DNA of 64,000 nt from Rhabditoides inermis. Taxonomy: Eukaryota > Nematoda > Chromadorea > Rhabditida > Rhabditidae. The DNA lies in the NCBI GenBank assembly GCA_963966185.1, contig CAWZYM010000291.1, positions 1 to 64,000 of the forward strand, written 5' to 3'. The notes beneath the pieces are model-generated. The model made no database searches, was not told the DNA's origin, and saw nothing but the letters and a program-made list of their open reading frames with translations. Both the position numbers and the translations under genes were made by a program. Of the stretch, positions 25,292 through 38,653 are shown piece by piece (position 1 is the stretch's first letter; each line of letters begins with the position of its first letter).

Positions 25292-27062
25292 CTACTTGAT
25301 GGAGTTTTGAGCTGAAATGTTGTTGAAAAATCGATCCAAACGCTCGTGGTTGAGACAGCCAGTCAATCGCCAAACGAAATGAAACCACACTGTTTACGGT
25401 TTCACTGTGAGTGTAACTAAGCTGCCTGAACCATTTTTTTGATTTGGTTCATCTACTTGATGGAGTTATGAGCTGAAATGTTGTTGCAAAGTCGATCCAA
25501 GCACACGTGGTTGAGGCAGCCAGTCAATCGCAAAACTAAATGAAACCACACTGTTCACGGTTTCACTGTGAGTGTAACTAAGCTGCCTGAACCATCTTTT
25601 GTATTTGGTTCATCTACTTGATGGAGTTATGAGCTGAAAAGTTGTTGCAAAGTCGATCCAAACACACGTGGTTGAGACAGCCAGTCAATCGCCAAACTAA
25701 ATGAAACCACACTGTTTACGGTTTCACTGTGAGTGTAACTAAGCTGCCTGAACCATCATTTTGATTTGGTTCATCTACTTGATGTAGTTATGAGTTGAAA
25801 AGTTGTTGCAAAGTCGATACAAGCACACGTGGTTGAGGCAGCCAGTCAATCGCCAAACGAAATGAAACCACACTGTTTACGGTTTCACTGTGAGTGTAAC
25901 TAAGCTGCCTGAACCATCTTTTTGATTTGGTTCAACTGCTTGATGGAGTTATGAGCTGAAATGTTGTTGCAAAGTCGATCCAAGCACACGTGGTTGAGGC
26001 AGCCAGTCAATCGCAAAACTAAATGAAACCACACTGTTTACGGTTTCACTGTGAGTGTAACTAAGCTGCCTGAACCGTCTTTTTGATTTGGTTCATCTAC
26101 TTGATGGAGTTATGAGCTGAAAAGTTGTTGCAAAGTCGATCCAAGCACACGTGGTTGAGGCAGCCAGTCAATCGCCAAACGAAATGAAACCACACTGTTT
26201 ACGGTTTCACTGTGAGTGTAACTATGCTTCCTGAACCATCTTTTGTATTAGGTTCATCTACTTGATGGTGTTATGAGCTGAAAAGTTGTTGCAACATCGA
26301 TACAAGCACACGTGGTTGAGGCAGCCAGTCAATCGCCAAACGAAATGAAACCACACTGTTTACGGTTCCACTGTGAGTGTAACTATGCTGCCTGAACCAT
26401 CTTTTGTATTTGGTTCATCTACTTGATGGAGTTATGAGCTGAAAAGTTGTTGCAAAGTCGATCCAAACACACGTGGTTGAGGCAGCCAGTCTATCGCCAA
26501 ACGAAATGAAACCACACTGTTTACGGTTTCACTGTGAGTGTAACTACGCTTCCTGAACCATCTTTTGTATTAGGTTCATTTACTTGATGGTGTTATGAGC
26601 TGAAAAGTTGTTGCAACGTCGATACAAGCACACGTGGTTGAGGCAGCCAGTCAATCGCCGAACGAAATGAAACCACACTGTTTACGGTTCCACTGTGAGT
26701 GTAACTATGCTGCCTGAACCATCTTTTGTATTTGGTTCATCTACTTGATGGAGTTATGAGCTGAAAAGTTGTTGCAAAGTCGATCCAAGCACACGTGGTT
26801 GAGGCAGCCGGTCAATCGCCAAACGAAATGAAACCACACTGTTTACGGTTCCACTGTGAGTGTAACTATGCTGCCTGAACCATCTTTTGTATTTGGTTCT
26901 TCTACTTGATGGAGTTATGAGCTGAAAAGTTGTTGCAAAGTCAATCCAAGCACACGTGGTTGAGGCAGCCTGTCAATCGCCAAACGAAATGAAACCACAC
27001 TGTTTACGGATCCACTGTGAGTGTAACTATGCTGCTTGAACCATCTTCTTGATTTGGTTCAT
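25292..27062. repeat. HOR-II unit, 11 monomers
   Basis: Order V W Y Z W2 P R A' Q U D'. V has GAGTTTTGAG with TTGAAAAATCG; W and W2 have GCAAAACTAAATG, W2 ending ACCGTC; Y has AAACACACG with CATCATTTTG; Z has GAGTTGAAAAG and leads into CAACTGCTTG. Length 1,771 = 11 x 161. V at about 25343 has CTCGTG in place of CACGTG. Confidence 0.86.
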
Positions 27063-28994
27063 CTACTTGATGGAGTTTTGAGCTGAAATGTTGTTGAAAA
27101 ATCGATCCAAACGCACGTGGTTGAGACAGCCAGTCAATCGCCAAACGAAATGAAACCACACTGTTTACGGTTTCACTGTGAGTGTAACTAAGCTGCCTGA
27201 ACCATCTTTTTGATTTGGTTCATCTACTTGATGGAGTTATGAGCTGAAATGTTGTTGCAAAGTCGATCCAAGCACACGTGGTTGAGGCAGCCAGTCAATC
27301 GCAAAACTAAATGAAACCACACTGTTTACGGTTTCACTGTGAGTGTAACTAAGCTGCCTGAACCATCTTTTGTATTTGGTTCATCTACTTGATGGAGTTA
27401 TGAGCTGAAAAGTTGTTGCAAAGTCGATCCAAACACACGTGGTTGAGACAGCCAGTCAATCGCCAAACTAAATGAAACCACACTGTTTACGGTTTCACTG
27501 TGAGTGTAACTAAGCTGCCTGAACCATCATTTTGATTTGGTTCATCTACTTGATGTAGTTATGAGTTGAAAAGTTGTTGCAAAGTCGATACAAGCACACG
27601 TGGTTGAGGCAGCCAGTCAATCGCCAAACGAAATGAAACCACACTGTTTACGGTTTCACTGTGAGTGTAACTAAGCTGCCTGAACCATCTTTTTGATTTG
27701 GTTCAACTGCTTGATGGAGTTATGAGCTGAAATGTTGTTGCAAAGTCGATCCAAGCACACGTGGTTGAGGCAGCCAGTCAATCGCAAAACTAAATGAAAC
27801 CACACTGTTTACGGTTTCACTGTGAGTGTAACTAAGCTGCCTGAACCGTCTTTTTGATTTGGTTCATCTACTTGATGGAGTTATGAGCTGAAAAGTTGTT
27901 GCAAAGTCGATCCAAGCACACGTGGTTGAGGCAGCCAGTCAATCGCCAAACGAAATGAAACCACACTGTTTACGGTTTCACTGTGAGTGTAACTATGCTT
28001 CCTGAACCATCTTTTGTATTAGGTTCATCTACTTGATGGTGTTATGAGCTGAAAAGTTGTTGCAACATCGATCCAAACACACGTGGTTGAGACAGCCAGT
28101 CAATCGCCAAACGAAATGAAACCACACTGTTTACGGTTCCACTGTGAGTGTAACTATGCTGCCTGAACCATCTTTTGTATTTGGTTCATCTACTTGATGG
28201 AGTTATGAGCTGAAAAGTTGTTGCAAAGTCGATCCAAACACACGTGGTTGAGACAGCCAGTCAATCGCCAAACGAAATGAAACCACGCTGTTTACGGTTC
28301 CACTGTGAGTGTAACTAAGCTGTCTGAACCATCTTTTTGATTCGGTTCATCTACTTTATGGAGTTATGAGCTGAAAAGTTGTTGCAAAGTCGATCCAAGC
28401 ACACGTGGTTGAGGCAGCCTGTCAATCGCCAAACGAAATGAAACCACACTGTTTACGGTTTCACTGTGAGTGTAACTACGCTTCCTGAACCATCTTTTGT
28501 ATTAGGTTCATTTACTTGATGGTGTTATGAGCTGAAAAGTTGTTGCAACGTCGATACAAGCACACGTGGTTGAGGCAGCCAGTCAATCGCCAAACGAAAT
28601 GAAACCACACTGTTTACGGTTCCACTGTGAGTGTAACTATGCTGCCTGAACCATCTTTTGTATTTGGTTCATCTACTTGATGGAGTTATGAGCTAAAAAG
28701 TTGTTGCAAAGTCGATCCAAGCACACGTGGTTGAGGCAGCCAGTCAATCGCCAAACGAAATGAAACCACACTGTTTACGGTTCCACTGTGAGTGTAACTA
28801 TGCTGCCTGAACCATCTTTTGTATTTGGTTCTTCTACTTGATGGAGTTATGAGCTGAAAAGTTGTTGCAAAGTCGATCCAAACACACGTGGTTGAGGCAG
28901 CCTGTCAATCGCCAAACGAAATGAAACCACACTGTTTACGGATCCACTGTGAGTGTAACTATGCTGCTTGAACCATCTTCTTGATTTGGTTCAT
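27063..28994. repeat. HOR-II unit, 12 monomers, with inserted T/S chimeras
   Basis: Order V W Y Z W2 P R/T T/S X1/A' Q U D'. The monomers at 28029 and 28190 are hybrids: an R front joined to a T-like AAACACACG and GAGACAG, then T (CCACGCTG) joined to an S-type TGTCTGAACC and TTCGG end. The one at 28351 starts CTACTTTATGG, a private variant also seen at 30604. Confidence 0.84.
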
Positions 28995-29154
28995 CTACTT
29001 GATGGAGTTTTGAGCTGAAATGTTGTTAAAAATCGATCCAAACGCTCGTGGTTGAGACAGCCAGTCAATCGCCAAACTAAATGAAACCACACTGTTTACG
29101 GTTTCACTGTGAGTGTAACTAAGCTGCCTGAACCATCATTTTGATTTGGTTCAT
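28995..29154. repeat. 160-bp V/Y chimeric monomer, the only shortened one
   Basis: TTGTTGAAAAATCG has become TTGTTAAAAATCG, one base shorter, and CACGTG is CTCGTG. The front is V and the back is Y-like (CTAAATG, CATCATTTTG). All other monomers I tracked are 161 bp or longer. Confidence 0.85.
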
Positions 29155-30603
29155 CTACTTGATGTAGTTATGAGTTGAAAAGTTGTTGCAAAGTCGATAC
29201 AAGCACACGTGGTTGAGGCAGCCTGTCAATCGCCAAACGAAATGAAACCACACTGTTTACGGATCCACTGTGAGTGTAACTATGCTGCTTGAACCATCTT
29301 CTTGATTTGGTTCATCTACTTGATGGAGTTTTGAGCTGAAATGTTGTTGAAAAATCGATCCAAACGCACGTGGTTGAGACAGCCAGTCAATCGCCAAACG
29401 AAATGAAACCACACTGTTTACGGTTTCACTGTGAGTGTAACTAAGCTGCCTGAACCATCTTTTTGATTTGGTTCATCTACTTGATGGAGTTATGAGCTGA
29501 AATGTTGTTGCAAAGTCGATCCAAGCACACGTGGTTGAGGCAGCCAGTCAATCGCAAAACTAAATGAAACCACACTGTTTACGGTTTCACTGTGAGTGTA
29601 ACTAAGCTGCCTGAACCATCTTTTGTATTTGGTTCATCTACTTGATGGAGTTATGAGCTGAAAAATTGTTGCAAAGTCGATCCAAACACACGTGGTTGAG
29701 ACAGCCAGTCAATCGCCAAACTAAATGAAACCACACTGTTTACGGTTTCACTGTGAGTGTAACTAAGCTGCCTGAACCATCATTTTGATTTGGTTCATCT
29801 ACTTGATGTAGTTATGAGTTGAAAAGTTGTTGCAAAGTCGATACAAGCACACGTGGTTGAGGCAGCCAGTCAATCGCCAAACGAAATGAAACCACACTGT
29901 TTACGGTTTCACTGTGAGTGTAACTAAGCTGCCTGAACCATCTTTTTGATTTGGTTCAACTGCTTGATGGAGTTATGAGCTGAAATGTTGTTGCAAAGTC
30001 GATCCAAGCACACGTGGTTGAGGCAGCCAGTCAATCGCAAAACTAAATGAAACCACACTGTTTACGGTTTCACTGTGAGTGTAACGAAGCTGCCTGAACC
30101 GTCTTTTTGATTTGGTTCATCTACTTGATGGAGTTATGAGCTGAAAAGTTGTTGCAAAGTCGATCCAAGCACACGTGGTTGAGGCAGCCAGTCAATCGCC
30201 AAACGAAATGAAACCACACTGTTTACGGTTTCACTGTGAGTGTAACTATGCTTCCTGAACCATCTTTTGTATTAGGTTCATCTACTTGATGGTGTTATGA
30301 GCTGAAAAGTTGTTGCAACATCGATACAAGCACACGTGGTTGAGGCAGCCAGTCAATCGCCAAACGAAATGAAACCACACTGTTTACGGTTCCACTGTGA
30401 GTGTAACTATGCTGCCTGAACCATCTTTTGTATTTGGTTCATCTACTTGATGGAGTTATGAGCTGAAAAGTTGTTGCAAAGTCGATCCAAACACACGTGG
30501 TTGAGACAGCCAGTCAATCGCCAAACGAAATGAAACCACGCTGTTTACGGTTCCACTGTGAGTATAACTATGCTGCCTGAACCGACTTTTTGATTTGGTT
30601 CAT
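29155..30603. repeat. HOR-II partial unit, 9 monomers
   Basis: A Z/D' chimera at 29155 (GAGTTGAAAAG front, GCCTGTC and ACGGATCC back) is followed by V W Y Z W2 P R T. The Q-U-D' part of the 11-monomer unit is missing and T closes the run. Confidence 0.84.
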
Positions 30604-32535
30604 CTACTTTATGGAGTTATGAGCTGAAAAGTTGTTGCAAAGTCGATCCAAGCACACGTGGTTGAGGCAGCCTGTCATTCGCCAAACGAAATGAAACCAC
30701 ACTGTTTACGGTTTCACTATGAGTGTAACTAAGCTGCCTGAATTATCTTTTTGATTTGGTTCATCTACTTGATGGAGTTATGAGCTGAAATGTTGTTGCA
30801 AAATCGATCCAAGCGCACGTGGTTGAGACAGCCAGTCAATCGCCAAACTAAATGAAACCACACTGTTTACGGTTTCACTGTGAGTGTAACTAAGCTGCCT
30901 GAACCATCATTTTGATTTGGTTCATCTACTTGATGTAGTTATGAGCTGAAAAGTTGTTGCAAAGTCGATCCAAGCACACGTGGTTGAGGCAGCCAGTCAA
31001 TCGCCATACTAAATGAAACCACACTGTTTACGGTTCTACTGTGAGTGTAACTAAGCTGCCTGAACCATCTTTTCGATTTGGTTCAACTACTTGATGGAGT
31101 TATGAGCTGAAAAGTTGTTGCAAAATCGATCCAAGCACACGTGGTTGAAGCAGCCAGTCAATCGCCAAACGAAATAGAACCACACTGTTTACGGTTCCAC
31201 TGTGAGTGTAACTATGCTGCCTGAACCATCTTTTTGATTTGGTTCATCTACTTGATGGAGTTATGAGCTGAAATGTTGTTGCAAAATCGATCCAAACACA
31301 CGTGGTTGAGGCAGCCAGTCAATCGCCAAACGAAATGAAACCACACTGTTTACGGTTTCACTGTGAGTGTAACCAAGCTGCCTGAACCATCTTTTTGATT
31401 TGGTTCATCTACTTGATGGAGTTATGAGCTGAAATGTTGTTGCAAAGTCGATCCAAGCACACGTGGTTGAGGCAGCCAGTCTATCGCCAAACGAAATGAA
31501 ACCACACTGTTTACGGTTTCACTGTGAGTGTAACTACGCTTCCTGAACCATCTTTTGTATTAGATTCATCTACTTGATGGTGTTATGAGCTGAAAAGTTG
31601 TTGCAACAACGATACAAGCACACGTGGTTGAGGCAGTCAGTCAATCGCTAAACGAAATGAAACCACACTGTTTACGGTTCCACTGTGAGTGTAACTATGC
31701 TGCCTGAACCATCTTTTGTAATTGGTTCATCTACTTGATGGAGTTATGAGCTGAAAAGTTGTTGCAAAGTCGATCCAAGCACACGTGGTTGAGGCAGCCA
31801 GTCTATCGCCAAACGAAATGAAACCACACTGTTTACGGTTTCACTGTGAGTGTAACTACGCTTCCTGAACCATCTTTTGTATTAGATTCATCTACTTGAT
31901 GGTGTTATGAGCTGAAAAGTTGTTGCAACAACGATACAAGCACACGTGGTTGAGGCAGTCAGTCAATCGCCAAACGAAATGAAACCACACTGTTTACGGA
32001 TCCACTGTGAGTGTAACTATGCTGCTTGAACCATCTTCTTGATTTGGTTCATCTACTTGATGGAGTTATGAGCTGAAATGTTGTTGAAACATCGATCCAA
32101 ACACACGTGGTTGAGACAGCCAGTCAATCGCCAAACTAAATGAAACCACACTGTTTACTGTTTCAGTGTGAGTGTAACTATGCTGCCTGAACCATCTTTT
32201 TGATTTGGTTCATCTACTTGATGGAGTTTTGAGCTGAAATGTTGTTGCAAAATCGATCCAAGCACACGTGGTTGAGGCAGCCAGTCAATCGCCAAACGAA
32301 ATGAAACCACACTGTTTACGGTTTCACTATGAGTGTAACTAAGCTGCCTGAACTATCTTTTTGATTTGGTTCATCTACTTGATGGTGTTATGAGCTGAAA
32401 TGTTGTTGCAAAATCGATCCAAGCACACGTGGTTGAGGCAGCCAGTCAATCGCCAAACGAAATGAAACCACACTGTTTACGGTTCCACTGTGAGTGTAAC
32501 TATGCTGCCTGAACCATCTTTTGTATTTTGTTCAT
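30604..32535. repeat. HOR-III entry block, 12 monomers
   Basis: Order X1 G H' I J' M' B' A'' BD E' F Fb. X1 starts CTACTTTATGG and ends CTGAATTATC. J' has AAACACACG and GTAACCAAG. A'' carries GTATTAGATTC. BD fuses a B front to a D back. E' has TTGAAACATCG. Fb ends GTATTTTGTTC. The block with R and T before it recurs at 53795-55887. Confidence 0.86.
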
Positions 32536-34628
32536 CTTCTTGATGGAGTTATGAGCTGAAAAGTTGTTGCAATGTCGGTCCAAGCACACGTGGTTGAGGC
32601 AGCCAGTCAATCGCCAAACGAAATTAAACCACACTGTTTACGGTTCCACTGTGAGTGTAACTATGCTGCCTGAACCATCTTTTTGATTTGGTTCATCTAC
32701 TTGATGGAGTTATGAGCTGAAAAGTTGTTGCAAAGTCGATCCAAGCACACGTGGTTGAGGCAGCCAGTCTATCGCCAAACGAAATGAAACCACACTGTTT
32801 ACGGTTTCACTGTGAGTGTAACTACGCTTCCTGAACCATCTTTTGTATTAGATTCATCTACTTGATGGTGTTATGAGCTGAAAAGTTGTTGCAACAACGA
32901 TACAAGCACACGTGGTTGAGGCAGTCAGTCAATCGCCAAACGAAATGAAACCACACTGTTCACGGTTTCACTGTGAGTGTAACTAAGCTGCCTGAACCAT
33001 CTTTTGTATTTGGTTCATCTACTTGATGGAGTTATGAGCTGAAAAGTTGTTGCAAAGTCGATCCAAGCACACGTGGTTGAGGCAGCCAGTCAATCGCCAA
33101 ACTAAATGAAACCACACTGTTTACGGTTCCACTGTGAGTGTAACTAAGCTGCCTGAACCATCTTTTCGATTTGGTTCAACTACTTGATGGAGTTATGAGC
33201 TGAAAAGTTGTTGCAAAATCGATCCAAGCACACGTGGTTGAGGCAGCCAGTCAATCGCCAAACGAAATAGAACCACACTGTTTACGGTTCCACTGTGAGT
33301 GTAACTATGCTGCCTGAACCATCTTTTTGATTTGGTTCATCTACTTGATGGAGTTATGAGCTGAAATGTTGTTGCAAAATCGATCCAAACACACGTGGTT
33401 GAGGCAGCCAGTCAATCGCCAAACGAAATGAAACCACACTGTTTACGGTTTCACTGTGAGTGTAACCAAGCTGCCTGAACCATCTTTTTGATTTGGTTCA
33501 TCTACTTGATGGAGTTATGAGCTGAAATGTTGTTGCAAAGTCGATCCAAGCACACGTGGTTGAGGCAGCCAGTCTATCGCCAAACGAAATGAAACCACAC
33601 TGTTTACGGTTTCACTGTGAATGTAACTACGCTTCCTGAACCATCTTTTGTATTAGATTCATCTACTTGATGGTGTTATGAGCTGAAAAGTTGTTGCAAC
33701 AACGATACAAGCACACGTGGTTGAGGCAGTCAGTCAATCGCCAAACGAAATGAAACCACACTGTTTACGGTTCCACTGTGAGTGTAACTATGCTGCCTGA
33801 ACCATCTTTTGTAATTGGTTCATCTACTTGATGGAGTTATGAGCTGAAAAGTTGTTGCAAAGTCGATCCAAGCACACGTGGTTGAGGCAGCCAGTCTATC
33901 GCCAAACGAAATGAAACCACACTGTTTACGGTTTCACTGTGAGTGTAACTACGCTTCCTGAACCATCTTTTGTATTAGATTCATCTACTTGATGGTGTTA
34001 TGAGCTGAAAAGTTGTTGCAACAACGATACAAGCACACGTGGTTGAGGCAGTCAGTCAATCGCCAAACGAAATGAAACCACACTGTTTACGGATCCACTG
34101 TGAGTGTAACTATGCTGCTTGAACCATCTTCTTGATTTGGTTCATCTACTTGATGGAGTTATGAGCTGAAATGTTGTTGAAACATCGATCCAAACACACG
34201 TGGTTGAGACAGCCAGTCAATCGCCAAACTAAATGAAACCACACTGTTTACTGTTTCAGTGTGAGTGTAACTATGCTGCCTGAACCATCTTTTTGATTTG
34301 GTTCATCTACTTGATGGAGTTTTGAGCTGAAATGTTGTTGCAAAATCGATCCAAGCACACGTGGTTGAGGCAGCCAGTCAATCGCCAAACGAAATGAAAC
34401 CACACTGTTTACGGTTTCACTATGAGTGTAACTAAGCTGCCTGAACTATCTTTTTGATTTGGTTCATCTACTTGATGGTGTTATGAGCTGAAATGTTGTT
34501 GCAAAATCGATCCAAGCACACGTGGTTGAGGCAGCCAGTCAATCGCCAAACGAAATGAAACCACACTGTTTACGGTTCCACTGTGAGTGTAACTATGCTG
34601 CCTGAACCATCTTTTGTATTTTGTTCAT
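32536..34628. repeat. HOR-III unit, 13 monomers
   Basis: Anchored on N' (entered by TTCATCTTCTTG, with CAATGTCGGTCC and AAATTAAACC). Order N' A'' B'' H' I J' M' B' A'' BD E' F Fb; length 2,093 = 13 x 161. M' at 33502 carries CTGTGAATG, seen again only at about 39739. Confidence 0.88.
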
Positions 34629-36721
34629 CTTCTTGATGGAGTTATGAGCTGAAAAGTTGTTGCAATGTCGGTCCAAGCACACGTGGTTGAGGCAGCCAGT
34701 CAATCGCCAAACGAAATTAAACCACACTGTTTACGGTTCCACTGTGAGTGTAACTATGCTGCCTGAACCATCTTTTTGATTTGGTTCATCTACTTGATGG
34801 AGTTATGAGCTGAAAAGTTGTTGCAAAGTCGATCCAAGCACACGTGGTTGAGGCAGCCAGTCTATCGCCAAACGAAATGAAACCACACTGTTTACGGTTT
34901 CACTGTGAGTGTAACTACGCTTCCTGAACCATCTTTTGTATTAGATTCATCTACTTGATGGTGTTATGAGCTGAAAAGTTGTTGCAACAACGATACAAGC
35001 ACACGTGGTTGAGGCAGTCAGTCAATCGCCAAACGAAATGAAACCACACTGTTCACGGTTTCACTGTGAGTGTAACTAAGCTGCCTGAACCATCTTTTGT
35101 ATTTGGTTCATCTACTTGATGGAGTTATGAGCTGAAAAGTTGTTGCAAAGTCGATCCAAACACACGTGGTTGAGACAGCCAGTCAATCGCCAAACTAAAT
35201 GAAACCACACTGTTTACGGTTTCACTGTGAGTGTAACTAAGCTGCCTGAACCATCATTTTGATTTGGTTCATCTACTTGATGTAGTTATGAGTTGAAAAG
35301 TTGTTGCAAAGTCGATACAAGCACACGTGGTTGAGGCAGCCAGTCAATCGCCAAACGAAATGAAACCACACTGTTTACGGTTTCACTGTGAGTGTAACTA
35401 AGCTGCCTGAACCATCTTTTTGATTTGGTTCAACTGCTTGATGGAGTTATGAGCTGAAATGTTGTTGCAAAGTCGATCCAAGCACACGTGGTTGAGGCAG
35501 CCAGTCAATCGCAAAACTAAATGAAACCACACTGTTTACGGTTTCACTGTGAGTGTAACTAAGCTGCCTGAACCGTCTTTTTGATTTGGTTCATCTACTT
35601 GATGGAGTTATGAGCTGAAAAGTTGTTGCAAAGTCGATCCAAGCACACGTGGTTGAGGCAGCCAGTCAATCGCCAAACGAAATGAAACCACACTGTTTAC
35701 GGTTTCACTGTGAGTGTAACTATGCTTCCTGAACCATCTTTTGTATTAGGTTCATCTACTTGATGGTGTTATGAGCTGAAAAGTTGTTGCAACATCGATA
35801 CAAGCACACGTGGTTGAGGCAGCCAGTCAATCGCCAAACGAAATGAAACCACACTGTTTACGGTTCCACTGTGAGTGTAACTATGCTGCCTGAACCATCT
35901 TTTGTATTTGGTTCATCTACTTGATGGAGTTATGAGCTGAAAAGTTGTTGCAAAGTCGATCCAAACACACGTGGTTGAGGCAGCCAGTCTATCGCCAAAC
36001 GAAATGAAACCACACTGTTTACGGTTTCACTGTGAGTGTAACTACGCTTCCTGAACCATCTTTTGTATTAGATTCATCTACTTGATGGTGTTATGAGCTG
36101 AAAAGTTGTTGCAACAACGATACAAGCACACGTGGTTGAGGCAGTCAGTCAATCGCCAAACGAAATGAAACCACACTGTTTACGGATCCACTGTGAGTGT
36201 AACTATGCTGCTTGAACCATCTTCTTGATTTGGTTCATCTACTTGATGGAGTTATGAGCTGAAATGTTGTTGAAACATCGATCCAAACACACGTGGTTGA
36301 GACAGCCAGTCAATCGCCAAACTAAATGAAACCACACTGTTTACTGTTTCAGTGTGAGTGTAACTATGCTGCCTGAACCATCTTTTTGATTTGGTTCATC
36401 TACTTGATGGAGTTTTGAGCTGAAATGTTGTTGCAAAATCGATCCAAGCACACGTGGTTGAGGCAGCCAGTCAATCGCCAAACGAAATGAAACCACACTG
36501 TTTACGGTTTCACTATGAGTGTAACTAAGCTGCCTGAACTATCTTTTTGATTTGGTTCATCTACTTGATGGTGTTATGAGCTGAAATGTTGTTGCAAAAT
36601 CGATCCAAGCACACGTGGTTGAGGCAGCCAGTCAATCGCCAAACGAAATGAAACCACACTGTTTACGGTTCCACTGTGAGTGTAACTATGCTGCCTGAAC
36701 CATCTTTTGTATTTTGTTCAT
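34629..36721. repeat. HOR-III unit, 13 monomers, with Y-Z-W2-P-R replacing H'-I-J'-M'-B'
   Basis: Order N' A'' B'' Y Z W2 P R A' BD E' F Fb. It has the same length (2,093 bp) as the preceding unit, but a five-monomer HOR-II segment has replaced five HOR-III monomers without changing the total. Confidence 0.87.
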
Positions 36722-38653
36722 CTTCTTGATGGAGTTATGAGCTGAAAAGTTGTTGCAATGTCGGTCCAAGCACACGTGGTTGAGGCAGCCAGTCAATCGC
36801 CAAACGAAATTAAACCACACTGTTTACGGTTCCACTGTGAGTGTAACTATGCTGCCTGAACCATCTTTTTGATTTGGTTCATCTACTTGATGGAGTTATG
36901 AGCTGAAAAGTTGTTGCAAAGTCGATCCAAGCACACGTGGTTGAGGCAGCCAGTCTATCGCCAAACGAAATGAAACCACACTGTTTACGGTTTCACTGTG
37001 AGTGTAACTACGCTTCCTGAACCATCTTTTGTATTAGATTCATCTACTTGATGGTGTTATGAGCTGAAAAGTTGTTGCAACAACGATACAAGCACACGTG
37101 GTTGAGGCAGTCAGTCAATCGCCAAACGAAATGAAACCACACTGTTCACGGTTTCACTGTGAGTGTAACTAAGCTGCCTGAACCATCTTTTGTATTTGGT
37201 TCATCTACTTGATGGAGTTATGAGCTGAAAAGTTGTTGCAAAGTCGATCCAAACACACGTGGTTGAGACAGCCAGTCAATCGCCAAACTAAATGAAACCA
37301 CACTGTTTACGGTTTCACTGTGAGTGTAACTAAGCTGCCTGAACCATCATTTTGATTTGGTTCATCTACTTGATGTAGTTATGAGTTGAAAAGTTGTTGC
37401 AAAGTCGATACAAGCACACGTGGTTGAGGCAGCCAGTCAATCGCCAAACGAAATGAAACCACACTGTTTACGGTTTCACTGTGAGTGTAACTAAGCTGCC
37501 TGAACCATCTTTTTGATTTGGTTCAACTGCTTGATGGAGTTATGAGCTGAAATGTTGTTGCAAAGTCGATCCAAGCACACGTGGTTGAGGCAGCCAGTCA
37601 ATCGCAAAACTAAATGAAACCACACTGTTTACGGTTTCACTGTGAGTGTAACTACGCTTCCTGAACCATCTTTTGTATTAGATTCATCTACTTGATGGTG
37701 TTATGAGCTGAAAAGTTGTTGCAACAACGATACAAGCACACGTGGTTGAGGCAGTCAGTCAATCGCTAAACGAAATGAAACCACACTGTTTACGGTTCCA
37801 CTGTGAGTGTAACTATGCTGCCTGAACCATCTTTTGTAATTGGTTCATCTACTTGATGGAGTTATGAGCTGAAAAGTTGTTGCAAAGTCGATCCAAGCAC
37901 ACGTGGTTGAGGCAGCCAGTCTATCGCCAAACGAAATGAAACCACACTGTTTACGGTTTCACTGTGAGTGTAACTACGCTTCCTGAACCATCTTTTGTAT
38001 TAGATTCATCTACTTGATGGTGTTATGAGCTGAAAAGTTGTTGCAACAACGATACAAGCACACGTGGTTGAGGCAGTCAGTCAATCGCCAAACGAAATGA
38101 AACCACACTGTTTACGGATCCACTGTGAGTGTAACTATGCTGCTTGAACCATCTTCTTGATTTGGTTCATCTACTTGATGGAGTTATGAGCTGAAATGTT
38201 GTTGAAACATCGATCCAAACACACGTGGTTGAGACAGCCAGTCAATCGCCAAACTAAATGAAACCACACTGTTTACTGTTTCAGTGTGAGTGTAACTATG
38301 CTGCCTGAACCATCTTTTTGATTTGGTTCATCTACTTGATGGAGTTTTGAGCTGAAATGTTGTTGCAAAATCGATCCAAGCACACGTGGTTGAGGCAGCC
38401 AGTCAATCGCCAAACGAAATGAAACCACACTGTTTACGGTTTCACTATGAGTGTAACTAAGCTGCCTGAACTATCTTTTTGATTTGGTTCATCTACTTGA
38501 TGGTGTTATGAGCTGAAATGTTGTTGCAAAATCGATCCAAGCACACGTGGTTGAGGCAGCCAGTCAATCGCCAAACGAAATGAAACCACACTGTTTACGG
38601 TTCCACTGTGAGTGTAACTATGCTGCCTGAACCATCTTTTGTATTTTGTTCAT
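36722..38653. repeat. HOR-III unit, 12 monomers
   Basis: Order N' A'' B'' Y Z W2/A'' B' A'' BD E' F Fb. The monomer at 37527 is W2 at the front (GCAAAACTAAATG) and A'' at the back (TACGCTTCCTG, GATTC). That return from HOR-II to HOR-III monomers shortens the unit by one. Confidence 0.87.
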
